A DNA stretch of 64,000 nucleotides from Thermofontimicrobium_A sp034505795. Lineage in GTDB: Bacteria > Zhuqueibacterota > Zhuqueibacteria > Thermofontimicrobiales > Thermofontimicrobiaceae. The position numbers and the translations under genes were made by a program. Under the pieces are notes generated by a model, which saw only the letters and a program-made list of their open reading frames with translations, was not told the DNA's origin and did no database searches. The DNA lies in contig JAPDQM010000001.1 of assembly GCA_034505795.1 (NCBI GenBank), forward strand, positions 1 through 64,000, read 5' to 3'. Positions 36,328-46,279 of the stretch are shown here, piece after piece (the first letter of the stretch is position 1; each line of letters opens with the position of its first letter).

Positions 36328-36687
36328 TTTGACTGTACCATTTTGTATCATACCAATTCGTACGATAAATATAATGTTTTTAGATTAAAATGCAATAAGA
36401 ATTTTTCAGCTATTCTTATTCTGCAATTATAAGGAGTAATATAGCTGCCAAAGCAGGATAAGGGGAAGAGGGAAAAAATTCAAGCCGAGAACGAAACCTA
36501 TCAATCCGGCAAAGGTTAGGTATTTGATTGCTTGCCGTCTGAACAATAAAGGATTCTCTGCGGAGCTGAGGCAGGCATATGTTCAACCGTTGCGAAGGTT
36601 CGGAACCCTCGCAAGGCGAGTTCTTGTGTGAAAATTCATGGACAATCAGCAATTTTTTTGCCCCTTGTTCGACGCCATACTCCATGC
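36328..36687. other. 360-bp gap with a hairpin
   Basis: A hairpin of the GGTT/AACC class is at 36590-36614 (listed). An open frame at 36416-36685 on the minus strand runs through that repeat, has no ribosome site, and is not a gene. No clear promoter is seen. Confidence 0.45.
36590..36614. repeat. hairpin related to the one at 30077
   Basis: TTGCGAAGGTT (36590-36600) pairs with AACCCTCGCAA (36604-36614), with one mismatch and a 3-nt loop. It lies just downstream of the minus-strand AEC transporter gene, so it may also serve as its terminator. Confidence 0.5.
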
Positions 36688-37632
36688 CTAAAACAACCCT
36701 ACTGATTTTAAAAGAAAAACCCCCAACGATATGGTGAATATTGAGCCCAATGTGGTCATCACAATGATATTCCCGGCCAGGGCGCTGTTACTGCCCATGG
36801 CTTCGGCCATGACAAAGCTGACAATCGCCGAGGGCGTAGCGAATAACAAGAATATCACCCCCAGATCCTCGCCGGTCAGTCCCAGTCGCAACGCCAGCAA
36901 GGTAATAGTAGCGGGGATGACGACGATTTTCAATACCGTTGCGGCAATGGCCAGGCGGGATTCCTTTTTGATGCTTTCAAAATCCAGCGATCCGCCGATG
37001 CCCAACAATGCCAACGGCAGCGTGATGGCGGCCAGACTGTGGACTGTGGTGGTGATGAATTGTGGCAATTCAATGTCAAAATAGGAGAACGGAATTGCTG
37101 CCGCTGTGGCCAGGATCAAGGGATTGGTGATGATCTCGAAAAGAATTTTCTTCCAGCCTAGCTTTTTCTCATGATGCAGCGGGGCGGTAAGGGCGACGAT
37201 GGCCAGCACATTGTAAAGCGGCATGACAAAGGCCAACAAGATGGCCGCCTTGCCGAGCGCCCGGGTGCCAAACAGATTGGCTACCAGCGCAAAGCCGATG
37301 ATGGCAAAATTGCTCCGAAAACTCCCCTGGATAAATGCCCCGCGGTCGCGACCACTGGAAGATAAAATTGAGGCCAGAAGCCAGCTCAGCGCAAAAAAGA
37401 AACATACGCTGGCATAGACGAAGCCTATTTCTTTCAGGCTGAACATGATTTGCAGGTCGGTTCGAGAGAGACTTTCAAAGACTAACGCCGGAGCTGCAAG
37501 CGAAAAGACAATTTTGGATGATAGGTTGATAAAGTTGCCGTTGATCAGCCCTCTTTTTTTTAGCCACCAACCGATGAAGACAATTAAAAATACCGGGGCG
37601 ACACCGTTGATTGAAAAGATCAAATTTTCCAT
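36688..37632 (-). CDS. AEC-family (auxin efflux carrier-like) transporter
   Basis: The protein has 314 residues with about ten transmembrane helices. Family features include the N-terminal FLIVFIGWWLKKRGLI, the FRSNFAIIGFALVANLFG segment, and a second half with LALLGIGGSLDF and TPSAIVSFVMAEAMG. Bacterial AEC proteins are secondary transporters, some for malonate or malate; the substrate here is unknown. It lies 24 bp after the URO-D family gene on the same strand, so a shared transcript is likely. Confidence 0.88.
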   Translation of the reverse strand: MENLIFSINGVAPVFLIVFIGWWLKKRGLINGNFINLSSKIVFSLAAPALVFESLSRTDLQIMFSLKEIGFVYASVCFFFALSWLLASILSSSGRDRGAFIQGSFRSNFAIIGFALVANLFGTRALGKAAILLAFVMPLYNVLAIVALTAPLHHEKKLGWKKILFEIITNPLILATAAAIPFSYFDIELPQFITTTVHSLAAITLPLALLGIGGSLDFESIKKESRLAIAATVLKIVVIPATITLLALRLGLTGEDLGVIFLLFATPSAIVSFVMAEAMGSNSALAGNIIVMTTLGSIFTISLGVFLLKSVGLF

Positions 37633-37656
37633 GAAACGAATTTCTATTTTATTGGA

Positions 37657-38733
37657 TTACAAAATCGCCTTTTTCTTTTCGAGATAATACAGGTAATTTT
37701 CAAAGGTGACATCCGATGGCAGGCGATGATCCACCATCGGGATGTAGCCTCCCTGTTCGACGAGTGGCGCCAGCCGCGATAGTTCAAGGTCGATAGCCGC
37801 CTTGCCTTTGATCAATTCCATTTTGTTCACGCCACCCATCAGCAGAAGATCCCGGCCATAGATTTGCCGCAATTTAATGGGATCGGTATGCAGCGCTTCG
37901 ATAGGAAACATGCAATTGATACCTGCTTCCAGCCAGCCGGGAATCAATTCATAAATGCAGCCATCGCAATCCAGGATATTGAGATCAACACCATATTTTT
38001 TCAGTGCTCGAGTGATTCGTTGATAGCGAGGCACCATTAATTCCTGAAACAATCGAGGCGAGATGAGTGGCCCTTTGTTGTAGCACATGTCTTCCCACCA
38101 CCAGGCCATGTCGACAGTCACACCGGGCAGCGCTTTGTCGATGAGCGACAGCGTCAAATCGGTCAGATGTTCCATCATCTCTTCCACCCAATCCCGATCG
38201 GTCATAATGGCAATGGAGATGTTTTCTACACCCATCCAGTTGCGCAACACACCGTAAAGCGAACCGGCGTCGAATCGAATCGGCATTCCCTGTTGATGCG
38301 CTTGCTGCACTGCTTGTTGGATATCGCCGATGCGGGTGGCCAGAGCGCTGTTTAAGCGTTCTTCTTTATAGCGCTCCCAATCGGCTCGATTTTCGATGCC
38401 ATATTTGAGGTAGCGAGGAATGCTCTCGCCGGTTTTCGGCACCTCGCAGATAATCCCCTCCTCGTTCTGAATGACCCTGTATTTCTCTGATTCTTCCAGG
38501 ATACGATACTCAAACCGAGGGAATAGAACATTTTTCACCGGGAGCCAGGGTATGATTTCGACACCCTCCAGCCCCAGATATCGTTCCACATCTTCATTTG
38601 TTCTGATTGTCAACGGCAAACCTTGATGATGCCATTTTTCAATGGTCTCATCCCAATAACCGAATTCCATGTTGGGAATGCAATCGGGCTGTTGCCAATG
38701 CATGACTTTCTGAAAGCGCTCTCGAGTCGTCAA
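37657..38733 (-). CDS. uroporphyrinogen decarboxylase (URO-D) superfamily protein
   Basis: I place the start at TTG 38733, because GGAG lies 6 bp upstream and the protein then opens LTTRERFQKVMHWQQPD, the usual start of this group; TTG 38775 is an alternative. From here it has 358 residues. The TIM-barrel URO-D fold is seen, with a metal-binding-type DCDGC and NILDCDG in place of the HxCGN motif of corrinoid methyltransferases (MtaA/CmuA). True HemE residues are absent, so it is probably a methyltransferase-like or catabolic member. It is followed by the AEC transporter gene, which may move its substrate. Confidence 0.82.
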   Translation of the reverse strand: MTTRERFQKVMHWQQPDCIPNMEFGYWDETIEKWHHQGLPLTIRTNEDVERYLGLEGVEIIPWLPVKNVLFPRFEYRILEESEKYRVIQNEEGIICEVPKTGESIPRYLKYGIENRADWERYKEERLNSALATRIGDIQQAVQQAHQQGMPIRFDAGSLYGVLRNWMGVENISIAIMTDRDWVEEMMEHLTDLTLSLIDKALPGVTVDMAWWWEDMCYNKGPLISPRLFQELMVPRYQRITRALKKYGVDLNILDCDGCIYELIPGWLEAGINCMFPIEALHTDPIKLRQIYGRDLLLMGGVNKMELIKGKAAIDLELSRLAPLVEQGGYIPMVDHRLPSDVTFENYLYYLEKKKAIL

Positions 38734-39148
38734 GTTCGTCTCCAATTTTATCGCGGATGTTTTGTTCCCGGGCAATCTAATAATCGCTGACCAAAAAGCA
38801 ATGACTGCTAAAATATCATTTGCTCATTATGAAAGATCGATCCAATCCATATAGCGGCGCGATTTATAAAGGCATTTAATATAAGTTTTGCTTTGTTAAA
38901 TAGCAAGCTAAAAGTTCGGCAATTTTCAAAATTCTGATGTGATCTGGGAAGATGAAATGATCAATCAGGTAGAGGACCTCCACTGGTCGTAGCACCGAGC
39001 CAGAGAAAAACGTGTGCTGAAATATGGACAGAATTCAATCAGCATATAGCTATCGATCGATCAATCAATTCAAATACGGCTAACTGGTTATTGATACGAC
39101 CGGTTAGCCGTTACCGCATAGTTATGGAATATGCTTCGAAGGAATAGT
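38734..39148. other. 415-bp gap between the URO-D gene and the S8 protease gene end
   Basis: It holds the hairpin at 39077-39110 and an otherwise AT-rich tract. The URO-D promoter should lie here on the minus strand; several weak -10-like boxes exist, and none is convincing. Confidence 0.4.
39077..39110 (-). terminator. terminator-like hairpin of the S8 protease gene
   Basis: CGGCTAACTGGT (39077-39088) pairs with ACCGGTTAGCCG (39099-39110) with one mismatch around a 10-nt loop, 38 bp beyond the stop codon of the minus-strand protease gene. There is no strong T-run. Confidence 0.55.
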
Positions 39149-42100
39149 TCAGCGAGCCAAAACCATTTTTCGTGAGGCTTCGAAATCTCCAGCTTTCATT
39201 TTATAAATAAAAATGCCACTCCCGACATGGCGGCCTTGATCATCCAGCCCATCCCACTGAATCCGATAATGGCCGGGTTTTTTAATCTCACCCACCAGCG
39301 TTCGCAGAAGTTGGCCCATCAAGTTGAAGACCTCGATACGCACGGCTGCTGTCTTCGGAACCTCATAGCTGATTATCGTTTGGCTGTTGAAGGGATTGGG
39401 GTAATTTTGAAGCAATTTCCAATTCCTGGGCAAATCCTGTTCCCACGTTCGTTCGATGGCGGTGATGGTATGAGGTTGGTCGTCGATCATGACTTCAGCC
39501 AGGGTGACATCGGCTGCCGAAGGATTCGATGGCACCTGCTGATTAAAAATGAATTCGAAGGTGATGGATTTATTTATTAGTGTCTGGCTAACCGCAAAGG
39601 CGACCCTCACCTCCTGTTGGGAGGTTGTGGCTGCTTGAATGAGCCCAGCCTGGGATGGCTGAACGATCCGGCAGCCTTGAAATTTGAGGCTGGGATTATT
39701 GAGAACTAATTTGAAGTTGCCACCAAAGGCCTCGTCGGCTATTTCCAGGTCAATCGATAATTTCACCCTATCATCGGCGGTCGGTTGGAATGGATGAAAA
39801 TAAGCCGCCAGCCGGGACGAGCCCTGCCCCGGAAGTATGGCCCAATTACCAGAAACATCACCGGTCAGTATGCCCACAAAATCCTGGTTTGCTTGATCCG
39901 CTTGAAGCGGTGAAAATGTCCGAGAAAGCGGTGCGCTGGCCCAATTGTTCCTATCGAGAGGGTAGTCGTGGGGCAGAAAGGTCCATTCTCGATTTGAGGG
40001 AAATTCGTTGATGAGGCCAACGAAGTATTGTAGGATGAGAGCCGCATCCATAGAACTGACCTCACCATTGCCATTCACATCAGCAGCGATCATCTGATAA
40101 GGCGACAGGGTCAGGCTGCCCGCTACGTGACGCAAGATCAGCGACGCGTCGTAGGGGCTAATGGCATTTTTGGTATGTCCCTGGTGCTTAGGGGTGACTC
40201 TGTAATCACCAATTGCCAGATGAGAAAAGGCGTAGCCACCATTGTTATCCGTAATGATTCGTTGGGATGCCGAGCCATCCAACTGGACGGTTACGTTCGG
40301 TACAGCAGCGGCGGAGTTGCTGAAATATTTCAAACGACCGCTGATGTTCGAGAAGCGATTTTTAACTTGCATTGTTACGGGAAGGATTGTGGTCGGCCGA
40401 CTCGGATCATTGCTGGCGATAAGAACATTACCATAATAGGTGCCAGCCACGAGCGTATCGCCAGCGACTATGGTGTTGAACGAAACTTGAACATCCTGAT
40501 GGTTGGCTGGGGCTAATTCACCGGCGGTTGGGGATAATTGCACCCATGGCGCCACCGATTCGCCGACAACTGCAATATCGTCCACAGCGATATCGGCATT
40601 GTTGCTGGCCAACACTTGAAAAGCAATCCTCACACGAGGCCAGCCGCGATAAGCAGAGAGATCAATAACTGTATAGTACCAGGTAAAATCCTCCCAGACG
40701 CCGATGTCGCCGAACGTCCATAACGACTTCCAGGTGGTGCCGCCGTCGGTGCTGACTTTGACGAATAAATCGCCATTGTCATTAGGATCCACATGCCAGT
40801 AGTAGCTACTGAGCCACCAAAAGCTCAATGCAGGAGACGCCACCGTTGAAAAATCCAGGTCGGGCGTGATTAGCCATTCATTCAGGTCATAGCCCCAGTA
40901 ACAGCTTGCACTGTAATTGCCCGAAAAAAGGTAGGTCAGGCTGTCGATGGTCCAGTGGGCAGGATTGGTGCTGCCGGGCTTGCTGTTGCCGTCAATTTTG
41001 GTCCAGCCGCGCGGTGGCATAAGTCCCGCTTCGAAGCTTTCAAATAACAGGATTTCTGAGGCGGAAATTGCTGAATGGTGGGAACGCCAATCTGTGCTCG
41101 TTAATTCTGGATGGATCTGTCGCTGCGCATTATGTGCGGGCGTAAGCGATGGTATGGGGCGAGGTTGGAGCATAGTTTTGGCCTGTGTCGGTTCAATTGG
41201 GATTTTACGCTTTTGGCTGTTGGCTATCAGGTTCCAGGTTTGAGAATTTGGTTGCCAGCTCAAACTATAACTGAGCGTTTTGCCACCGGCATTGGAAATG
41301 GACATGATTCGAGTGGCGCTTTCGCCACGAAATAGCGAAACACTGAAAGAGTCCGGCGCAACGGTGATGGTTGGCGGCGGCACTAGAGCCGCAGAGATGG
41401 CGTGATAGGTATTGAGCCGGCCAAAGCCAAAGGCGTAATCGTATCCAACAAGCCCCAGATCGATAGCCGTACTGTTCAACAATTCACCGACGTTTATTGC
41501 GTTGAGGGAAGCATCTGCTTCTCGCACCAGCGCGGCAATTCCTGCGGCGTGCGGGGCTGCAGCCGACGTGCCAAAGAATGGATTGCTGAAATAGCCCAGT
41601 TGGCCGACTTTGGTTTGAACCCCATCAATAGCGGCGTGGTCTGGTTTGTTACGTTCCTGGCTGGTTAAGGGATTGCCCTGCAGGTCGTAGGCATAGATGC
41701 GAACCGGCCCCTGACTGCTGTAATATTCGATGTCGTCATTGCCAGGATCTTTGGCATAGATGGCGCCCACCGTTAGGCAGCGATTGGCGCCTGCGTGGCC
41801 ATAAATAGCACCTCCCTGGCCTACATACTGGGTGGGAGTGACACCAGTTCCAAAGGTATAGATCGATAGATTTCGAGCCGCCCCACTGTTTTTGCGCACA
41901 CACAGATGGACTTTTACCGTGGCGGTTTTGGAATTGGTATAGCTGAGAATTTCGGTGGGATCGTCATTTCCATCCTGAAAAGTGATGCTGGAGGCCAAGT
42001 CGATCGTTAACTGCTCGTTATAGAGATAGAGATCATAATCGTCATGCGATTGACCGAAACGATTGTTCCATTGCAGCACGGCGATAATTTTCGCTTTGGA

Positions 42101-43150
42101 ATTGAGCTGAATATCCATGGTTTCGTCATCAGAGGCAAAATTGTACCAACCATCGTCATCGGTATCAACAAAATCGCCCTCATGATGATCCTGCTGCAAA
42201 TTGCCGGCGGCAGAAATATAAACTACATTGCTATCCTTGACGATCGAGTCCACGATCTGCGCAATGATGCCATCTTCATACACGGGCTCGAGGTGATAGA
42301 GGACATCATCGCAAATGATCGAGCAGCCGGCTTTTTTCAGTAGCAGAATGTTATTTGCAAAATCGGCCTGATCATTACCATAATCGGCAAATGCCAGCGC
42401 CGCTGCGGGTGCAATGTCGTGGATAATTTCCATCATTGCCGTGCCTTCATCTCCGCTAAAACGATGCTTAATAATGTCCACCGATGTTGGCAAATCGCCG
42501 CTGGCTTGAGCATTGGAAAGATGAGTGCAGGCATCGGAAATAACGCCGATTTTCTGCCCGGCACCGGAAACCCCGAAGCTGGTGCGGGCCTGGTCAGCCC
42601 AGAGGATGCCATCGCCTTCGGTGGTCACCGCACCCGTCAGAATCTCTGGTTTATCTGTGGGACGAATATGAAAGATGGGCGTTAAGCGGGCAACCTCGAT
42701 AATGCGATCGTAGGGCAGCCAGCCGGTAATCGCATGAAGATGGGGAGCGATGGGCAAATGTTGGGTGGTAGCTTCTATTTCGAATTCCAATCCTGCAAGC
42801 GTAGATAGCAGCGAAGGTGTTATCTCGGTGGTTCTCAGCGTGAGGTGGCAGCGACCTCTGGCGTCTACTTCCAACAGCGGGGTTGAGAAATCGGCAACGA
42901 TGCGCTGCTGCGCTAACGTCTGACGGCTGAGGCCAAGAGTGTTGATGGCAGTGAGAACATCATAGAGATGGGAACTGAGTTTGTGCATGTGAGATGGCAG
43001 CGCCAGGCGCTCGTTTTTCCCGGCGAGGGCTTGTCGTGTGGTCTGCTCTGGCATCTGTTGTCCGTATCCTGGATTCAACCAGCCGAGGCCATGGATGAGC
43101 CAAACGATGATCGCCAATCGAAAGGTGATTTGCAATTTTCTGAGAATCAT
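39149..43150 (-). CDS. secreted S8/sedolisin-like protease with dockerin, cohesin-like and T9SS-type end
   Basis: The protein has 1333 residues from ATG 43150, behind GGGGGT. Numbers here count from the longer frame at 43195 (subtract 15). A signal peptide is followed by a prodomain, then a peptidase S8 domain: Asp221 (GVISDA), DEGTAMMEII at 249, AAGN at 329-332 and GTSAAAPH with Ser544. The usual HGT motif reads DEGT, with Glu for His. Later come a beta-sandwich jelly-roll domain, a carboxypeptidase-regulatory-like repeat, a dockerin (DVNGNGEVSSMDAALILQYF), a cohesin-like segment and a C-terminal FlgD/T9SS-type sorting module (NYPNPFNSQT). It acts outside the cell. Confidence 0.88.
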   Translation of the reverse strand: MILRKLQITFRLAIIVWLIHGLGWLNPGYGQQMPEQTTRQALAGKNERLALPSHMHKLSSHLYDVLTAINTLGLSRQTLAQQRIVADFSTPLLEVDARGRCHLTLRTTEITPSLLSTLAGLEFEIEATTQHLPIAPHLHAITGWLPYDRIIEVARLTPIFHIRPTDKPEILTGAVTTEGDGILWADQARTSFGVSGAGQKIGVISDACTHLSNAQASGDLPTSVDIIKHRFSGDEGTAMMEIIHDIAPAAALAFADYGNDQADFANNILLLKKAGCSIICDDVLYHLEPVYEDGIIAQIVDSIVKDSNVVYISAAGNLQQDHHEGDFVDTDDDGWYNFASDDETMDIQLNSKAKIIAVLQWNNRFGQSHDDYDLYLYNEQLTIDLASSITFQDGNDDPTEILSYTNSKTATVKVHLCVRKNSGAARNLSIYTFGTGVTPTQYVGQGGAIYGHAGANRCLTVGAIYAKDPGNDDIEYYSSQGPVRIYAYDLQGNPLTSQERNKPDHAAIDGVQTKVGQLGYFSNPFFGTSAAAPHAAGIAALVREADASLNAINVGELLNSTAIDLGLVGYDYAFGFGRLNTYHAISAALVPPPTITVAPDSFSVSLFRGESATRIMSISNAGGKTLSYSLSWQPNSQTWNLIANSQKRKIPIEPTQAKTMLQPRPIPSLTPAHNAQRQIHPELTSTDWRSHHSAISASEILLFESFEAGLMPPRGWTKIDGNSKPGSTNPAHWTIDSLTYLFSGNYSASCYWGYDLNEWLITPDLDFSTVASPALSFWWLSSYYWHVDPNDNGDLFVKVSTDGGTTWKSLWTFGDIGVWEDFTWYYTVIDLSAYRGWPRVRIAFQVLASNNADIAVDDIAVVGESVAPWVQLSPTAGELAPANHQDVQVSFNTIVAGDTLVAGTYYGNVLIASNDPSRPTTILPVTMQVKNRFSNISGRLKYFSNSAAAVPNVTVQLDGSASQRIITDNNGGYAFSHLAIGDYRVTPKHQGHTKNAISPYDASLILRHVAGSLTLSPYQMIAADVNGNGEVSSMDAALILQYFVGLINEFPSNREWTFLPHDYPLDRNNWASAPLSRTFSPLQADQANQDFVGILTGDVSGNWAILPGQGSSRLAAYFHPFQPTADDRVKLSIDLEIADEAFGGNFKLVLNNPSLKFQGCRIVQPSQAGLIQAATTSQQEVRVAFAVSQTLINKSITFEFIFNQQVPSNPSAADVTLAEVMIDDQPHTITAIERTWEQDLPRNWKLLQNYPNPFNSQTIISYEVPKTAAVRIEVFNLMGQLLRTLVGEIKKPGHYRIQWDGLDDQGRHVGSGIFIYKMKAGDFEASRKMVLAR

Positions 43151-43501
43151 ATCGAGACCCCCATAGAGATTAGATTGAGCTTGTGGCGCAAGCAATTGGC
43201 AGAATTGTTATAACTGCCCTGAATCGCAGCACCCGTACGGCACCCATTCTTTGTTGATAGCAAAGGAGAATGAGATTCACCGAATACAAATTTAAGTAAA
43301 TTAGCACGCAATTTTCAAATAAGCAACAGGAGATTGCTATGGTGAAATTTTTCTGCAAAGATTGAGCCAAACGGAATGGATGAAAATTCATCGGGTAAAT
43401 TGCCTTGCAAAATTAATTATTGTTTCATGTTAAAAAAATGTCTACATTAAGGACAGCATTAAATTGAACCATCAGCATCGAGACAGGAGGGATAGCTAAT
43501 C
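43151..43501. promoter_or_regulatory. divergent promoter region, S8 protease and heparinase-like genes
   Basis: On the plus strand TTGCAA (43405-43410) with TGTTAA 17 bp later (43428-43433) may drive the heparinase-like gene. On the minus strand a TTGAAA with TTAAAT at 17-bp spacing (about 43280-43310) could serve the protease. Both are weaker than the promoters listed elsewhere. AGGAGGG lies 11 bp before the heparinase ATG. There is no gene in the gap. Confidence 0.4.
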
Positions 43502-45463
43502 ATGGGCGCTAAAAATTATCTTTTCGGTTTTACCATGATCATTGTGGTGCTGCTCATGCTCAGTGAGGTTGCGGCTCAAAATAGGCGCTCGCTGCTCCAG
43601 CAAAGCCTATCAGCAACTTCGCTTGATCAGATATTGGTGGGCAGAGAGACGTGGCGACCATATCCAAAATGGGCGGAGCGGCAGGCCTGGCTGTCGTTGC
43701 CTGCGCCATTGCAGCGGGAACTGGTGCAGCGGGGAGAAAGCTTTCTGCAATATTCCTGGCCAGCATTGCCGGCAGTGCTGTTCCTGGAATTTGCTAGAAA
43801 GGGCAATCGCGAAAATTTTCAAAATGCGCAATTTGAGCGGCGAACGGCTTTGATTAACCTCGTCCTTGCCGAATGCATCGAAGGCCGCGGGCGCTTTCTG
43901 GACGACATTATCAATGGCATCTGGATCATCTGCGAGGAGTCATTCTGGGGCGTTCCGGCGCATCTCGGCATGCAAAAACGAGGTGTCGGCTTGCCCGATG
44001 TCACTGAACCGGTCGTTGACTTGTTTGTCAATGAGACAGGTGCGCTGTTGGCATGGACCCACTATTTATTAAAGCAGCCACTCGATGACGCCTCACCATT
44101 GATCTGCCAGCGAATTGAAGTAGAGGTCGATAAACGCATCTTGAAACCATGTCTGGAACGGAATGACTTCTGGTGGATGAGCTTTCGTCCTATGGTTACT
44201 ATCAACAATTGGAATCCCTGGAACAATTCCAATTGGTTGACCTCAGTCCTATTGCTGGAGCAAGACGCGGGTCGTCGTGCCGCGGCGGTTAACAAAATTA
44301 TGCAGAGCCTGGATCGATTTATCGACAGCTATCCGGATGATGGCGGCTGCGATGAAGGACCTGGCTACTGGAATCGTGCGGCTGGTTCATTGTTTGATTG
44401 TCTGGAACTGCTGCACAGTGCAACGAATGGCGCAGTGGATATTTATTCTCAGCCCCTCATTCAAGAGATGGGGAGATATATTTATCGTGCCCATATCGGC
44501 GGCCGGCATTTTATTAATTTTGCTGATGCACCAGCAATAGCCACCATCGAATCGGATCTGGTTCACCGCTATGGTCAGCGCATCGGCGATGCGTCGATGA
44601 TGGGATTCGCAGCTTATATCGATAGCCTTCAGCACCAAAATGGACGCAGCTTTGAGGGCAGCATTGGTCGGCAACTGGCCGCTATTTTCAATTTCACTTC
44701 ATTCTCGGCCACTCGACCACAGGCGCCGTTGCCGCGAGATGTTTGGCTCCCTGGAAATCAGGTGATGGTGGCACGAGATGCGGCAGGTACTTCGGTTGGA
44801 TTTTTTGTAGCTGCTCAAGGTGGACATAATGACGAGAGCCATAATCACAATGATGTGGGCAATTTTATTGTTTATTTGGATGGCAAGCCGCTCGTCATCG
44901 ATGTCGGCGTGGAAACCTACACCAGAAAAACCTTCAGCGCCCAGCGCTACGATATCTGGACCATGCAATCAGCCTATCATAATTTGCCCACCGTTAATGG
45001 CATTATGCAGCAGGAGGGTCGTAACTTTGCTGCCCGCGACGTGCAATATGCGACGGATGATGATCATGCCCAACTGCGGCTCGACATTGCCGGTGCTTAT
45101 CCAGAGACTGCAGGCATCAATCGCTGGATTCGCACAATTCGCCTGAATCGGCAGCAGGAAATAGAGCTGACCGATGCATTTGAGTTGCAGCAAGCGACAT
45201 CGCAGATTGAGCTGACGCTGATGACGCCATGCCAGGTTTCGGTCGATCCGCCCGGGCGGCTGAATTTAAAACGAGGCAATGACCCAACAGCAATCGAAGC
45301 TCATATCATATACGATGAAACGAAATTGACTCCTGCGATTGAAACCATAGCGATCAATGATGCCAATTTGAGAAAGAATTGGGGCCATCGCATCTATCGT
45401 GTGTTGCTCAAAAGCACTGTGGCCAGGAAACGAGACACCTGGAAACTTCGAATTACCAGATGA
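43502..45463 (+). CDS. heparinase II/III-family polysaccharide lyase
   Basis: The protein has 653 residues with a Sec signal peptide ending near AAAQ (residue 25). Its N-terminal alpha toroid contains GRFLDDIINGIWIICEESFW, YPDDGGCDEGPGYWNRA and FADAPA, the pattern of PL12/PL15/PL21-like lyases. The C-terminal Hepar_II_III beta domain contains HNDESHNHNDVGNFIVY, with the conserved His and Asn, and KPLVIDVGVETYT. It should cleave uronate-containing glycans in the periplasm or outside. Substrate cannot be told. It is divergent from the secreted S8 protease gene. Confidence 0.9.
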   Translation: MGAKNYLFGFTMIIVVLLMLSEVAAQNRRSLLQQSLSATSLDQILVGRETWRPYPKWAERQAWLSLPAPLQRELVQRGESFLQYSWPALPAVLFLEFARKGNRENFQNAQFERRTALINLVLAECIEGRGRFLDDIINGIWIICEESFWGVPAHLGMQKRGVGLPDVTEPVVDLFVNETGALLAWTHYLLKQPLDDASPLICQRIEVEVDKRILKPCLERNDFWWMSFRPMVTINNWNPWNNSNWLTSVLLLEQDAGRRAAAVNKIMQSLDRFIDSYPDDGGCDEGPGYWNRAAGSLFDCLELLHSATNGAVDIYSQPLIQEMGRYIYRAHIGGRHFINFADAPAIATIESDLVHRYGQRIGDASMMGFAAYIDSLQHQNGRSFEGSIGRQLAAIFNFTSFSATRPQAPLPRDVWLPGNQVMVARDAAGTSVGFFVAAQGGHNDESHNHNDVGNFIVYLDGKPLVIDVGVETYTRKTFSAQRYDIWTMQSAYHNLPTVNGIMQQEGRNFAARDVQYATDDDHAQLRLDIAGAYPETAGINRWIRTIRLNRQQEIELTDAFELQQATSQIELTLMTPCQVSVDPPGRLNLKRGNDPTAIEAHIIYDETKLTPAIETIAINDANLRKNWGHRIYRVLLKSTVARKRDTWKLRITR

Positions 45464-45508
45464 GATCGATCAAGTGGTGCAATTGAATGGGATAAATTTA
45501 ATGGGACC

Positions 45509-45547
45509 AAAAAAAAACGGCGGAGGCCGATGGCTTCGGCTCCGCCG
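45509..45547 (-). terminator. intrinsic terminator of the beta-barrel gene
   Basis: CGGCGGAGGCCG (45518-45529) pairs with CGGCTCCGCCG (45537-45547), with a one-base bulge. On the minus strand nine T follow (A at 45509-45517 on the plus strand). It can also block plus-strand transcription from the heparinase-like gene. Confidence 0.88.
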
Positions 45548-45562
45548 ATAACGTGTTTGGCC

Positions 45563-46279
45563 TTAGAAATTGAACGTCACGCCAATATTGGTCATAAGTA
45601 GATCGGTGGTAGAGCGACTGGGTGTAAAAATTACCTGGTTGTTCAACCGCTTGATGTCGCCTTTTTTCAGATAGGCTGCCTCGCCGCCAAAGAGGTAGCG
45701 AGCACCCAGATCAACATTGATGGAATAGAACCCTTCGGAATTTTCCTTTTTCCCCTGGTAAACACGAATCATCAGACCCGCGCCACCGCCATAGCTCATC
45801 GCAGCATCATCATAGTTTTTGGAGCTAATGTCGTCATCCTCATCCCAATCCCAATCTTTCAATCTCGTTTCGGTCCACAAATAATTGAATCCAAACAAGC
45901 CTTCGAGATAAGGTTTGAAGGGGCTATCGCTAGCAATCGGCTGTACCCGCATCATCAAATGACCGGTGAGAATGTTATTGGTGGTTTCAACTTCCACGAC
46001 AATGTCGGGAATATTGGGGCTCAACGCTTCTCTTCGGGATTCCATACCATAAATTAAAAATCCCAGGGATGCGCCCACTGTCAACGGAGTGCCGGGAAAT
46101 TGATAGCCGAAATGGCCAGAGAGGCCGTAACCGTTATTATTGACATTATTGGCAAATTCCCCCTGAGGAAAACCCATGGCAAAGTGAACCCCTGCCTGAA
46201 ATGGGGATTGTGCCAACACCAACGATTCAGTCATCACCAACATTAACAAAGACATGATTATCCATTTGATCGGTTTCAT
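45563..46279 (-). CDS. outer-membrane beta-barrel protein
   Basis: The protein has 238 residues from ATG 46279, behind GGAAGCGAG. It has a Sec signal peptide ending near VLAQ. The mature part is a small beta-barrel of about eight to ten strands: FQAGVHFAMGFPQGEF at the start, GASLGFLIYGMESR, HLMMRVQPIA, and the terminal TNIGVTFNF ending in Phe, which is the barrel-insertion signal. A long acidic loop (DWDWDEDDDIS) is present. This is the general OmpW/OmpA-like barrel type, without further assignment. It is transcribed alone. Confidence 0.82.
   Translation of the reverse strand: MKPIKWIIMSLLMLVMTESLVLAQSPFQAGVHFAMGFPQGEFANNVNNNGYGLSGHFGYQFPGTPLTVGASLGFLIYGMESRREALSPNIPDIVVEVETTNNILTGHLMMRVQPIASDSPFKPYLEGLFGFNYLWTETRLKDWDWDEDDDISSKNYDDAAMSYGGGAGLMIRVYQGKKENSEGFYSINVDLGARYLFGGEAAYLKKGDIKRLNNQVIFTPSRSTTDLLMTNIGVTFNF

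Noticed and set aside
36416..36685. minus-strand 89-codon frame between the ATPase and AEC genes
   Set aside because: No ribosome site; it runs through a hairpin repeat and ends in unstructured sequence.
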